From a virus: a stretch of 22,565 nucleotides of DNA. Of this stretch, positions 1 to 9,500 are shown piece after piece (position 1 is the first letter of the stretch; every line of letters begins with the position of its first letter). The position numbers and the translations under genes are program-made. The notes beneath the pieces are model-generated. The model was given only the letters and a program-made list of their open reading frames with translations. It made no database searches and was not told the DNA's origin. The DNA is taken from IMG/VR virus record IMGVR_UViG_3300030106_005700, positions 8,782-31,346 of that record; one strand, 5' to 3'.

Positions 1-396
1 GGAGTATTTAACAACTCTGAAGATATGGCATTAAATTTAGGTTTCTCTGGTTTCAGAAGAGGTTCTTATGACTTCTATAAGTCTGACTTTAGATACTTAA
101 ATGATTTAGCTACAAGAGGTGGTATTAATGCTGCTGCTGGAGCTAACGCTCTTAGAGGTGTTATGATTCCTGCTGGTACATCTTCAGTTTATGACCAAAC
201 TGTAGGATCTAGTATCAAAAGACCTTTCTTACACGTAAGATATAGAGCTTCACAAACTGATGACCGAAGAATGAAAACTTGGGTTACTGGTTCTGTTGGC
301 GCTGCTACATCTGCTTTAGATGCGATGCAATTACACTTCTTAACTGAAAGATGTTTAATTACACAAGGTGCTAACAATTTCATGTTAATGAAATAA
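1..396 (+). CDS. Major capsid protein, C-terminal part (5'-truncated)
   Basis: The frame is open from base 1 (it reads GVFNNSED before the first ATG at 25), so this is the end of a longer gene cut by the window edge and not a small protein starting at 25. The visible part includes the segments RGVMIPAGTSSVYDQ, KRPFLHVRYR, DDRRMKTWVTGSVG and LHFLTERCLITQGANNFML. These match the C-terminal pattern I associate with major capsid proteins of uncultured marine phages and related podoviruses; that family link is recalled, not searched. Its place first in a structural gene run, followed directly by a strong terminator, fits a highly expressed capsid gene. It would form the shell of the head. An alternative is another abundant head protein. 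I am fairly sure it is a virion protein and moderately sure it is the capsid subunit. Confidence 0.7.
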   Translation, partial: GVFNNSEDMALNLGFSGFRRGSYDFYKSDFRYLNDLATRGGINAAAGANALRGVMIPAGTSSVYDQTVGSSIKRPFLHVRYRASQTDDRRMKTWVTGSVGAATSALDAMQLHFLTERCLITQGANNFMLMK

Positions 397-410
397 GCAT
401 TTATTATTTT

Positions 411-445
411 AAGGATCGAGGCTTCGGCCTCGACCCTTTCTTTTT
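411..445 (+). terminator. Intrinsic terminator with C(UUCG)G loop after the capsid gene
   Basis: The arms 411-422 and 427-438 pair with a single A/C mismatch (415 with 434). They close on the extra-stable C(UUCG)G tetraloop at 423-426. The 3' arm runs into a T-rich tract (437-447, broken by one C and one A). It starts 15 bases after the capsid stop codon. This is the clearest Rho-independent terminator in the window and would separate, or attenuate between, capsid and downstream messages. Confidence 0.9.
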
Positions 446-469
446 ATTAATTTTATTATATATTATATT
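446..469 (+). promoter_or_regulatory. A/T-only leader between terminator and next gene
   Basis: All 24 bases between the terminator and the ATG at 470 are A or T. There is no purine-rich Shine-Dalgarno site. If the terminator is efficient, a promoter or read-through must feed the genes downstream. I see no Bacteroidota-type -7 box (TAnnTTTG) here, so the sequence supports a translation-initiation region better than a promoter. Confidence 0.25.
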
Positions 470-1282
470 ATGGCAAAAAAACAAGAAAAGGTAGAGGTAC
501 CTGTTGTTGAAACACCAATTGTTGAAACACCAAAACCTAAAAAAGTTGAACCTGCAAAACCAAAGTGGGAAATTAAAGATAGAGTTTACAACTTAAAAGG
601 AAGTAAAAGACCTATATCTTATATGTTAAAAAGTTCTAACATATATTGGTTTGATGAAGAAAAAGGTTACGAAAGAGAATTAAAGTATTGTGAAAATCAA
701 AGAACACCTTTTGTTGACGAAATGAAAGGAGATCAAAGACTAGCTCATGTTATTTTTAGAAATGGTAATCTATTTGTAGAAAAAGAAAAAACAGTTTTAC
801 AAAAATTATTATCTTTATACCACCCACACAAAAACATTATATACACAGAGTATCAGCCCGAAGTTGAAGCTGCAGATGAAATTGAAGTATTAGAATTAGA
901 AGCTGATGCAATATTAGCGGCTAGAGACATGGATATTGAAATGGGAGAAGCTATACTACGTGTTGAGCTTGGTTCTAGTGTATCTAAGATGAGTTCTAAA
1001 GAGCTTAAAAGAGATTTACTAGTGTTTGCTAGAAATAATCCTGCTTTATTCTTAGAGTTAGCCGCTGATGATAATGTTCAACTTAGAAACTTTGGTATTA
1101 AAGCTACAGAGCTTGGTATTATTACACTAAGTCAAGATCAAAGAAACTTTTTATGGGCATCAAACAATAGGCCTATAATGACAGTTCCATTTGACGAGCA
1201 TCCATACACTGCTTTAGCACATTGGTTTAAAACTGATGAAGGTATGGAAATATACTCAAATATAGAAAAACGATTAAAATAA
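470..1282 (+). CDS. Conserved post-capsid virion-module protein, function unknown
   Basis: A 270-residue soluble, acidic/basic mixed protein. Residues 8-32 are a Pro/Glu/Val/Lys-rich linker containing a five-residue repeat (VETPI, VETPK). Residues 33-130 form one conserved block (key pieces DRVYNLKGSKRPISY, WFDEEKGYERELKY, NQRTPFVDE, FRNGNLFV). Residues 175-270 form a second, helical block (KELKRDLLVFARNNPALFLEL, VQLRNFGIKATELGI, LSQDQRNFLWASNNRPIMTVPFDE). I recognise this two-block pattern as a conserved uncharacterised protein that follows the capsid gene in marine phages, including some with contractile tails. It has no signal peptide, membrane segment or catalytic motif that I can see. 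It is bracketed by two UNCG-capped hairpins, which may give it its own transcript level. A head-associated or assembly role is inferred from position only. Confidence 0.85.
   Translation: MAKKQEKVEVPVVETPIVETPKPKKVEPAKPKWEIKDRVYNLKGSKRPISYMLKSSNIYWFDEEKGYERELKYCENQRTPFVDEMKGDQRLAHVIFRNGNLFVEKEKTVLQKLLSLYHPHKNIIYTEYQPEVEAADEIEVLELEADAILAARDMDIEMGEAILRVELGSSVSKMSSKELKRDLLVFARNNPALFLELAADDNVQLRNFGIKATELGIITLSQDQRNFLWASNNRPIMTVPFDEHPYTALAHWFKTDEGMEIYSNIEKRLK
504..533 (+). repeat. Perfect 15-bp tandem duplication
   Basis: Positions 504-518 and 519-533 are identical (ttgttgaaacaccaa twice in a row). The duplication adds five residues in frame to the N-terminal Pro/Glu-rich linker of the post-capsid protein, so it looks like recent slippage in a tolerant linker. 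Confidence 0.95.
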
Positions 1283-1289
1283 TCAAACT

Positions 1290-1325
1290 GTAGAAGCAGT
1301 CGCTCTACGGGGCGATTGCAACTAC
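1290..1325 (+). other. Intercistronic RNA hairpin with C(UACG)G loop, no T-tract
   Basis: Arms 1296-1305 and 1310-1319 form ten pairs, including two G-U pairs, around the UNCG-class tetraloop TACG (1306-1309) closed by C-G. After an AA/AA internal loop, 1290-1293 (GTAG) pairs with 1322-1325 (CTAC). It fills most of the 56-base gap before the ATG at 1339. What follows is A-rich, not T-rich, so it is not a standard intrinsic terminator. It could stabilise or punctuate the message. Confidence 0.75.
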
Positions 1326-1338
1326 AAACTAAAATAAT

Positions 1339-2049
1339 ATGAACTTCGGCATAAGTATAGACACAATATATCAAAAAGTATTAGCAGTAGCTAACAAAGA
1401 ACAAAGAGGGTATATAACTCCACAAGAGTTTAACTTATTTGCAGATCAAGCTCAGCTACAAATATTTGAACAGTATTTTTATGACAACAATCAGTTTAGT
1501 AGAATACCTGGTAATCAAACAGAATATTCTGATATGCTTGATATATTAAGAGAAAAAATCAGCGTATTTAAAAAGAAAACTACTATAAATCATCTTGGTA
1601 ATCACCTTTATGAACTTCCCAACATTATTTACAAACTATCATCAATAAATCTTCCTACTGGAATTTCTTTACAAGAAGTGAGTCCTGAGCAATTAATTTT
1701 ATTACAAAACTCACGCTTGTTAAAACCTATTGTTAATAGACCTGTTTATACTAGATATGAAAGAAATTTAGGAGATTATGTTGTAGAAGTTTTTCCAAAA
1801 GAACTAGAAACAAACACTTTAATAGCTGAGTATTTAAGAAAGCCTACAAAACCTAACTGGGGTTATGTAGTAGTTAATCAACAAGCTCTTTACGATGCAA
1901 ATGAGGCTGTTGATTTTGAACTACACCCATCTGAAGAAGCTAATTTAGTTTTTAAAATTTTACAATTAGCTGGTATAACTATGGACCCTAATTTGTATCA
2001 AATAGCAACTCAAGAAGAAATAAAAGAAACACAACAACAAAAATCTTAA
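1339..2049 (+). CDS. Putative head-tail connector/ring protein
   Basis: A 236-residue protein whose N-terminus (IDTIYQKVLAVANKEQRGY, then ITPQEFNLFADQAQLQIFEQYF, residues 7-48) follows a pattern I recall from structural proteins of crAss-like and other Bacteroidota phages, where helical proteins of this size form rings between portal and tail. The middle (80-180) is predicted beta-rich, with a YVVEVFPKEL strand. The C-terminal part (190-236) is helical and ends in a Gln-rich tail. The gene stops four bases before the next ATG, and the next product resembles a tail-tubular/adaptor protein, so a connector role fits the position. There is no Shine-Dalgarno site; the ATG is preceded by AAAATAAT. 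It could instead be an assembly factor. The family assignment is from memory and moderately secure. Confidence 0.65.
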   Translation: MNFGISIDTIYQKVLAVANKEQRGYITPQEFNLFADQAQLQIFEQYFYDNNQFSRIPGNQTEYSDMLDILREKISVFKKKTTINHLGNHLYELPNIIYKLSSINLPTGISLQEVSPEQLILLQNSRLLKPIVNRPVYTRYERNLGDYVVEVFPKELETNTLIAEYLRKPTKPNWGYVVVNQQALYDANEAVDFELHPSEEANLVFKILQLAGITMDPNLYQIATQEEIKETQQQKS

Positions 2050-2053
2050 ATAA

Positions 2054-3562
2054 ATGTCAGAATATTTATCACAACAACAAAAAGAATATTACGAAGGTAG
2101 TGATTACGGTAGTTATCAATTTGTTTCATTAGAAGAAATTATAAATCAATTTATGTTTGTTTATGTTGGTGAAGAAAAAATAATAAGCAAAGCAAGAAAA
2201 CTAGACGTTGCTTTTCACGCTCAAAGAGCTTTACAAGAGTTATCTTTTGATACTTTTAAGTCTATTAAATCACAAGAAATAGTATTACCACCTTCTTTAA
2301 CAATGCCTTTGCCACACGATTATGTTAATTATGTAAAATTAACTTTTACTGATAGCGCTGGTATTGAGCATCTTTTATACCCAGCTATAAAAACTTCTAA
2401 TCCTTTAAAGTTAGATCAAGAAGATGATGGCTCTTACATATTTCAAGCTGATGAAAACTTAGTTATTAACGGCAGTTTTGATACAGCTTTACAAAACTCA
2501 CCTTGGGCCTTTAGTGCTATAAAAAGTAATCATAGATCTGGTGGAGCTGGAGTTTTGCATTATACAGATCCTCTTAATAATCCTTATACAATTATACCAG
2601 ACAAAATAGAAATTTTAAACGGTAAACTATCTATAACAACAAATAATTTTTATTATAAAGGAGCTGTTGCTAGTAGAGCTTATGCTTGTTGGCAAGAGAT
2701 AGATGTATCGAATTATAATGTTGTAACATTATCTGCTAAAGCAACTTCAGCTGCAGCTGGCTCAACACCTATACATGGTAATGGTATAATAAAACTAGGT
2801 TTAAGTACAGTACCAGGTAGTAATTTTACAAATCCTTATAACACTGTAAATCCAAATCATCAAGTAAATGTTACAGATCCTGACGTTGCTGTAATAACTT
2901 GGGATGATGGTAACGCAACAGAAACAGAAAAAGAATTAACAAACATAAATGTACGTGATTATGATAAGCTATACGTTGTTGTACAAATGAGAACTATTTG
3001 GACACAGCTTGGTGGTGGTAGCGGTACAGAATATTTTCAAACAAATACTATTGATGATATAATAGTTGAGTTTGATGGTGATGCTGGTGAATTAAAAACA
3101 GATCCAAATACATCAACAACAAAAGATCGTTTTAAAGATTTAACATCACATCTTGAGTTTGATGCTTATGACGATAGAACTTTTGATTTAATGCATGGCG
3201 AAAGATATGGAATTGACCCGCAACATAGTCAAATAAACGGAAGTTTTTTTATAGATGAGTTAAGAGGTAATATCCATTTTAGTTCTGGTGTTAATGGTAA
3301 AACTATAATACTTAAATACATTAGTGATGGTTTAGGTACAGATGATGAAATGCAAGTGCATAAATTTGCTGAAGAAGCTATGTATAAATATATAGCGCAT
3401 GCAATATTATCTGGTAAGAAAAATATACCCGAATATATTATTACTAGGTTTAAAAAAGAAGCAAGGGCTTCTAAACGTAACGCAAAGCTTAGGCTTTCAA
3501 ATATTAAATTAGAGGAAATAACACAAATACTTAGAAGTAAATCTAAGTGGATTAAACACTAA
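2054..3562 (+). CDS. Tail tubular/adaptor-like protein with inserted CBM-like domain
   Basis: A 502-residue protein in three parts. Residues 24-125 (ISKARKLDVAFHAQRALQELSF, IVLPPSLTMPLPHDYVNYVKL) and 350-502 (FDAYDDRTFDLMHGERYG, FAEEAMYKYIAHAILSGKKN, then a basic helix ending SKWIKH) resemble the helical and beta parts of P22 gp4/T7 gp11-like tail adaptor proteins of Bacteroidota phages. Between them, residues about 135-345 form a separate beta-rich insert. It opens with LVINGSFDTALQNSPWAF and ends with TIDDIIVEFDG, the usual shape of a carbohydrate-binding jelly-roll module. This would put a glycan-binding or decorating domain on the connector ring. The ATG lies four bases after the upstream stop and just upstream of the large tail-hub gene, consistent with one transcript. 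Connector role: fairly likely. Sugar binding: inference only. Confidence 0.7.
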   Translation: MSEYLSQQQKEYYEGSDYGSYQFVSLEEIINQFMFVYVGEEKIISKARKLDVAFHAQRALQELSFDTFKSIKSQEIVLPPSLTMPLPHDYVNYVKLTFTDSAGIEHLLYPAIKTSNPLKLDQEDDGSYIFQADENLVINGSFDTALQNSPWAFSAIKSNHRSGGAGVLHYTDPLNNPYTIIPDKIEILNGKLSITTNNFYYKGAVASRAYACWQEIDVSNYNVVTLSAKATSAAAGSTPIHGNGIIKLGLSTVPGSNFTNPYNTVNPNHQVNVTDPDVAVITWDDGNATETEKELTNINVRDYDKLYVVVQMRTIWTQLGGGSGTEYFQTNTIDDIIVEFDGDAGELKTDPNTSTTKDRFKDLTSHLEFDAYDDRTFDLMHGERYGIDPQHSQINGSFFIDELRGNIHFSSGVNGKTIILKYISDGLGTDDEMQVHKFAEEAMYKYIAHAILSGKKNIPEYIITRFKKEARASKRNAKLRLSNIKLEEITQILRSKSKWIKH

Positions 3563-3565
3563 TAT

Positions 3566-6500
3566 ATGGCGAGAATAAATAATGTTTTCAATCAAGGTAA
3601 AATGAATAAAGACCTTGATGAAAGAGTAATACCTAATGGTCAGTATAGGCACGCTATGAACGTGCAACTATCTACTTCAGATGGATCTAACACAGGTGTT
3701 ATACAAAATTTATTAGGAAACCAAATGTTATCGCAACAAATAAACATATCTAACGGTATATGTGTAGGTTCTATTGTAGATGAAGGAGAAAATGCAATTT
3801 ATTGGTTTGTTACTGATGACAATAGAGATATGATACTAGAGTATAAAAACGGTATTACTAAAACTGTTTTTAACGATCCTAGTAGAGAAGTTTTAAAATA
3901 TAAAGATGTAGCTGAATATGGCGGTACTGATATAATAACTGGTATAAATATATTAGATAATTTTTTGTTTTGGACAGATAATGAAAGTGAACCTAAAAAA
4001 ATAAATATACCAAACTCAATATCTGGTACAGATCAAGCTGATGATACAGCACAAACTAAACTTGTTATTAATAACACTGTATCTGCTACAAATGTTACAG
4101 AAGATCATATTACTGTAATAAAAAAATCACCTAAATATCCACCTTTACTTGAAATGTCAGACGGTAGAAGACAAGGTTTTTTGTCTGCTACTATAAATTA
4201 TGATTTTAGTGGATTACAAGTTGGTGATCAAATTAATATTCAAGATGATGACTTATTAGGTAACGGTATCATGATGAGTTGGTTTGAAGATGATATTATT
4301 GTTTTACAATATTACGATGACAATGTACCTGTTACACCTTTAACTGAGTATCAAGTAAAGCTACAAATAGTAAATATAAATCACACACCTGGTGGTGTAA
4401 GTAACAATGGTTTACCAATACCACCTGACACTGATTATGATTTAGAAATAATAAGTATATCTAACAACACTCCTTTAGGTTTAGATATATCCACTGGCTT
4501 AGCACCTTCTTTTGTTATAGATTTATTTGAATCTATTGAAAAAATATTTGAATTTAAATTTCCAAGATTTGCTTATAGATGGAGATATATTGATAAAGAA
4601 TATTCTACATTTTCACCTTTTTCTGAAGTAGCTTTTTTACCTGGTGTTTTTGATTATCACCCTAAAAAAGGTTATAATATAGGTATGACAAACAACTTAG
4701 CGCAACTTTTTATAAAAGAGTTTGTTACTCCAGATATACCAGAAGATGTTGTTGCTATAGATATATTATACAAAGAATCTAATTCTGCAAACGTTTATGT
4801 TGTTGATACTATAAGAAAAAATGATCCTAATATATCAGACGCACCTTATAATGGTAGTACAAACGCTTGGACTTTTCAAAACGCAGATGCTACTTATCCA
4901 GGTATACTTTTAAATAGAGATGGTAGATACGAAATAAAATCAGAAACTATTTATGCTACTTTGCCAGCTAATCAATTATTAAGAGTTTACGATACAGTAC
5001 CTAGAAAAGCTTTAGCTCAAGAAATTACTGGTAATAGATTAATATACGGTAACTATGTACAAAATTATGACCTAAATAATTTAGTAGCAAATTTTAACGT
5101 AAATTTAAAAACATTTGAAAATGTTAGAAATTTAAATCAACCTTTAGGTCAAGCTGTAAAAATACCAAATAAGTCTTTAAAGTCAATAAGAGACTATCAA
5201 GTAGGTGTTATATATTTAGATCAATATGGTAGACAAACACCAATATTAAGTAGTAGCACTGGAGTAAAAAAAATAAGTAAAGCTTTTGCAGATAATTATA
5301 ATCAACTCCAAGTAAGATGTAAACATGATCCACCTTCGTTTGCTACATCTTTTAAATTTTATATAAAAGAAATATCTGGTGAGTTTTATAACTTAGCGTT
5401 AGATCGTTATTACGATGCTGAAGATGAAAACATCTGGTTGTCTTTTCCTTCTTCTGATAGAAACAAAATAGATATAGATACATTTTTAATATTAAAAAAA
5501 GGTACAGAATCTAATGATCTTGTAAAAGAAAAAGCTAGATATAAAGTTTTAGCTATTGAAAATCAAGCTCCAGATTATATAAAAAGAAATGAACTACCTT
5601 TAGGTTTAGAGTTTCATAATAATACTGACAACGATATATTTACTCAAGACTCTACTAAGTTTCCTTTACAATCAAGAGATTTTTTTAGTTTAAACTACGA
5701 GCCGTTTAAAAATAGTAGTTTAGATAATATTCATAAACTTTTGGAAACTTTACTTTCAAAAGAAGAAATACAAGTACAGTTTAAAAACACATCTACACAA
5801 CAAGCTTCAAGAAAATATAGAATAACTAATATATCTGCTTCTGTAGATGCAACAACAGGTATACCAGAGCCTGGTACTCAAGTAGATTTTAAAGTTGATC
5901 CAGCTTTTGAAGGTGATGTAGTTTTTGCTTATGACGAAACTAATAATCAAATAAAAAACATTACTAGTGTTTCTTTTGAAAAAGTTATTGTTGAAAATAA
6001 ACCTGAATTTGATGGTAAGTTTTTTGTAAAAATATTAACCGATGATATTATAAAAAAACATTTAGAACCAGCTATAACTGCAGATACTCAGTATAGAACT
6101 GTTGCTTCAAGAAAAATATATTACAGAGGATCAGACTTTTTAAATATACACTCAAATGGTGAAACAACTTTAAACGCTACTAATTATCATGATAATGGTG
6201 TTGAAGCTACTAATTTTAGTGCACCTACGGGTTCAGGTCGTAGAAATGATCTTTGGGATTATTGGTATAAGTTTTGCGCTTACGCAAGGCAAAGCCATCA
6301 ACACTATCCAGCCGCAAATAGAGTAGCGCAGTCAGTAGACGTAACACAAGGTACATATCAAGACGTTTGGTTTATAAATGATTACAACTGGATTGATCAA
6401 AGTAGTGGTATTAACGACACTTCTGGTTCTTATAGTACTGAAGACCATGCTAATTCAGGAGCTAATTATCTGCAAAATAAAACAGGAAACGGTATAACAA

Positions 6501-9500
6501 GTTGGTCAAATAATTCTAGAATAGAAATATCTATAACAGGCTTAGAACCTGATCCAGATAATATACAAACTTCACCTTCAAGTGTAGATAAATATTATAC
6601 TGACGATTACAATGATGACGACGGTTGGACAACAGGTACTTCTTCTATATACAATGTTGGTGAAGGAAATATAAACGAAGTTTTTTCTACAGAAACTTCT
6701 TTTGTAAATTCTTTATTTGTTGGTAATACGTTTAGATGGAAAGAAGATCCAACTGGAACTGTTTATACTATAACATCTATCACAAGAAGATATTTATTAG
6801 AGTACAACGGTGATGATAGTAACACAACCTACAATAGATATAGAAGACCAGAAAACTATACTACTTCTTGGGTTATGTATTTAGATAAGCCAATAGCTTG
6901 GGATCCTACAAATCCTAACGATGGTCAAGAAGCAATGAATGGTTTTTCACCAAATACAAATCCATATGCTGAGTTTGCTGTTGATGGTACAACTAGCAAC
7001 ACGCCTAGCTCTGGTGTAACATGGTCTGGTATTAGTATAGCTCAAGGTTATAACTTAGAGTTTGTTGAGCCTTTGTATGATGATAAAATAATGCCAACAA
7101 ATCCTAGTATATTTGAAACAGAACCAAAAGAACAAGTTGATTTAGATATATATTATGAGGCTAGTCAAGAATATCCTATAACTCTTACTACAGATAATTT
7201 TCCAAACGTTATTAAAATAGGTTCTAATGTAACTTTACCAACCTGGAATACTACTGACAACCTGGGTAGTGGAGACGCTGTAGTTGTAGGTTTTTCTAAT
7301 GATAAAATTAGATTACTAAGTAACAACTGGACTGGCTTGTCAATAGCTGCAAACACTATATTGCAATTTACTACTAGTGGTAAAACTATAAATCTAGAAA
7401 CGTTGTCTTATACAGGACCTGATCCAGTTACGCAAGAAGTTTTACTTGAAGTAAAAACAGATCTTCATGACTCACCAATAGAGTTAGACTTTTTTAATTG
7501 TTATAGTTTTGCAAATGGTGTTGAGTCTAATAGAATTAGAGATAATTTTAACGCTGTAACAATAGATAAAGGTGCTGTAGTTTCAACAACATTAGATGAT
7601 GAAAATTTATATAACGAAGACAGAAAAACAAATGGTTTAATATTTTCTGGTATATATAACTCTGTGGGTGGTGTTAACGAATTAAACCAGTTTATACAAG
7701 CAGAAAAAATTACAAAAGATATAAACCCTACATACGGTAGTGTTCAAAAGCTATTTAGTAGAAATACTGATTTAATAGCTTTTTGTGAAGACAGAGTTAT
7801 AAAAATACTAGCAAACAAAGACGCGGTGTTTAATGCTGATGGTAATCCTCAGCTAACTGCTAATCAAAACGTGCTTGGACAGACAATACCATTTGTTGGT
7901 GACTACGGTATATCAAAAAATCCAGAGTCTTTTGCTAGTGAAAGCTATAGAGCTTACTTTGCTGATAAACAAAGAGGCGCAGTGCTTAGATTATCAATGG
8001 ATGGTTTAACCGCTATATCCAACGATGGTATGAGAGATTATTTTGGTGAAAAATTAAAAGAAGGAACATATATTATTGGTAGTTATGACAACAATAAAGA
8101 AGAATATAATTTAACAGTTTGGAAAGGTGATCTTACAGGTGGTGGTGGATCAAGTGTTACTGTTAGTTATGATGAAAAAGTAAAAGGCTGGACTAGCTTT
8201 AAATCGTTTATACCAGAAAGTGGTTGCGGTATACAAAATGATTATTTTACCTTTAAAAGAGGAAATATATATAAACATCATGTTCCAGGTACTACTGCTA
8301 ATGAGTTTTATGGTGTACAGAAAGACTCTCGTGTTAGATTTATTTTTAACCAAGATCCTTCAATGATTAAATCATTTAATTCAATAATGTATGAAGGTAG
8401 TCAAGGTAAAGTTCAAAGAGGTGCTGGTTATACAGATAACAATTTTTACGGTTATAAAAGTTTATATAATAAAAAAGGTTGGTATGTACAAACAATAAGC
8501 ACAGAAAAAGGAAAAGGTAATGTATTAAACTTTTTAGAAAAAGAAGACAAGTGGTTTGGTAGTATAAGAGGTAAAAGCAATGGTGTAAACGATATTGATT
8601 TAAAAAACTTTTCAGTTCAAGGTATTGGTACTATATCAAGTATAGATGTTGTTGTGCCACCTTACACTTTAAACGCTGGTAATATAAGTTTAAGTAATCC
8701 TTCAAATACTTTTAACACGTCTACAATAGATTATAGTTTTACACCAGCTACACAAACAGGTAGCGTAGCTTTTCCAATAACATATACTGTTGAAGTAAAT
8801 ACTGGTACTCAAGGTTTACAAACCTTAATGACTGTAGATCAAAACGGTAACCCAACTTCTTTACACGAACCAAACACTGTTTACAACCATGTTGTATCTT
8901 CAAATACTAACCCTGCTGATCCAGACAACAACCATACATTTATAGTAACAGCAACTGATAGCAACGGACAAACTGTTGGTGGTTTTAATTTTATGAATTC
9001 AATATCAACTTTAGCTATCCCACCACTTGCTATGAACGCACCAGTGTTAACAATAAATACAAACACTAGTTCTTCCGTAATAATAGATTTAGATGTTGCG
9101 ACTGCTACAGGTGGTTATGCGCCTTATACCTATACGGGTGAATATGTACAAAACGGTGGTGTGTTTAATATATATCCAGCTCCAGTGCCTGGTATTCAAT
9201 CTGTTAATATTTTACCTACGCCTAACCAAGCTTACGATATAGACTTTAACATAACAGTAACAGATAGTCAAGGTAACTCAATTGTTCAAACATCAACTAT
9301 AAATGCTGGTGTTTCTTTACCACCTGTTCAATTAGGTCCTATAACTTTTCTTGATTCACCACCTACTTCACCACCAACGTATACATATACTTCTTATGCG
9401 AGTCTTAATTATATTAGTTTTGGTATTACAATTGAGACTCCAGTTGCTAGTAATCTTGCTGATCCAATATATGGTCAATATTTTATAGATGATATATATT

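Noticed and set aside
25-396. A complete 123-residue protein starting at the ATG at 25
   Set aside because: The frame is open to base 1 and the content matches the C-terminal end of a capsid protein, so the ATG is internal.
1290-1325. Hairpin as an intrinsic terminator or tRNA-like element
   Set aside because: There is no T-tract after the stem and no cloverleaf or CCA end, so only an RNA hairpin is reported.
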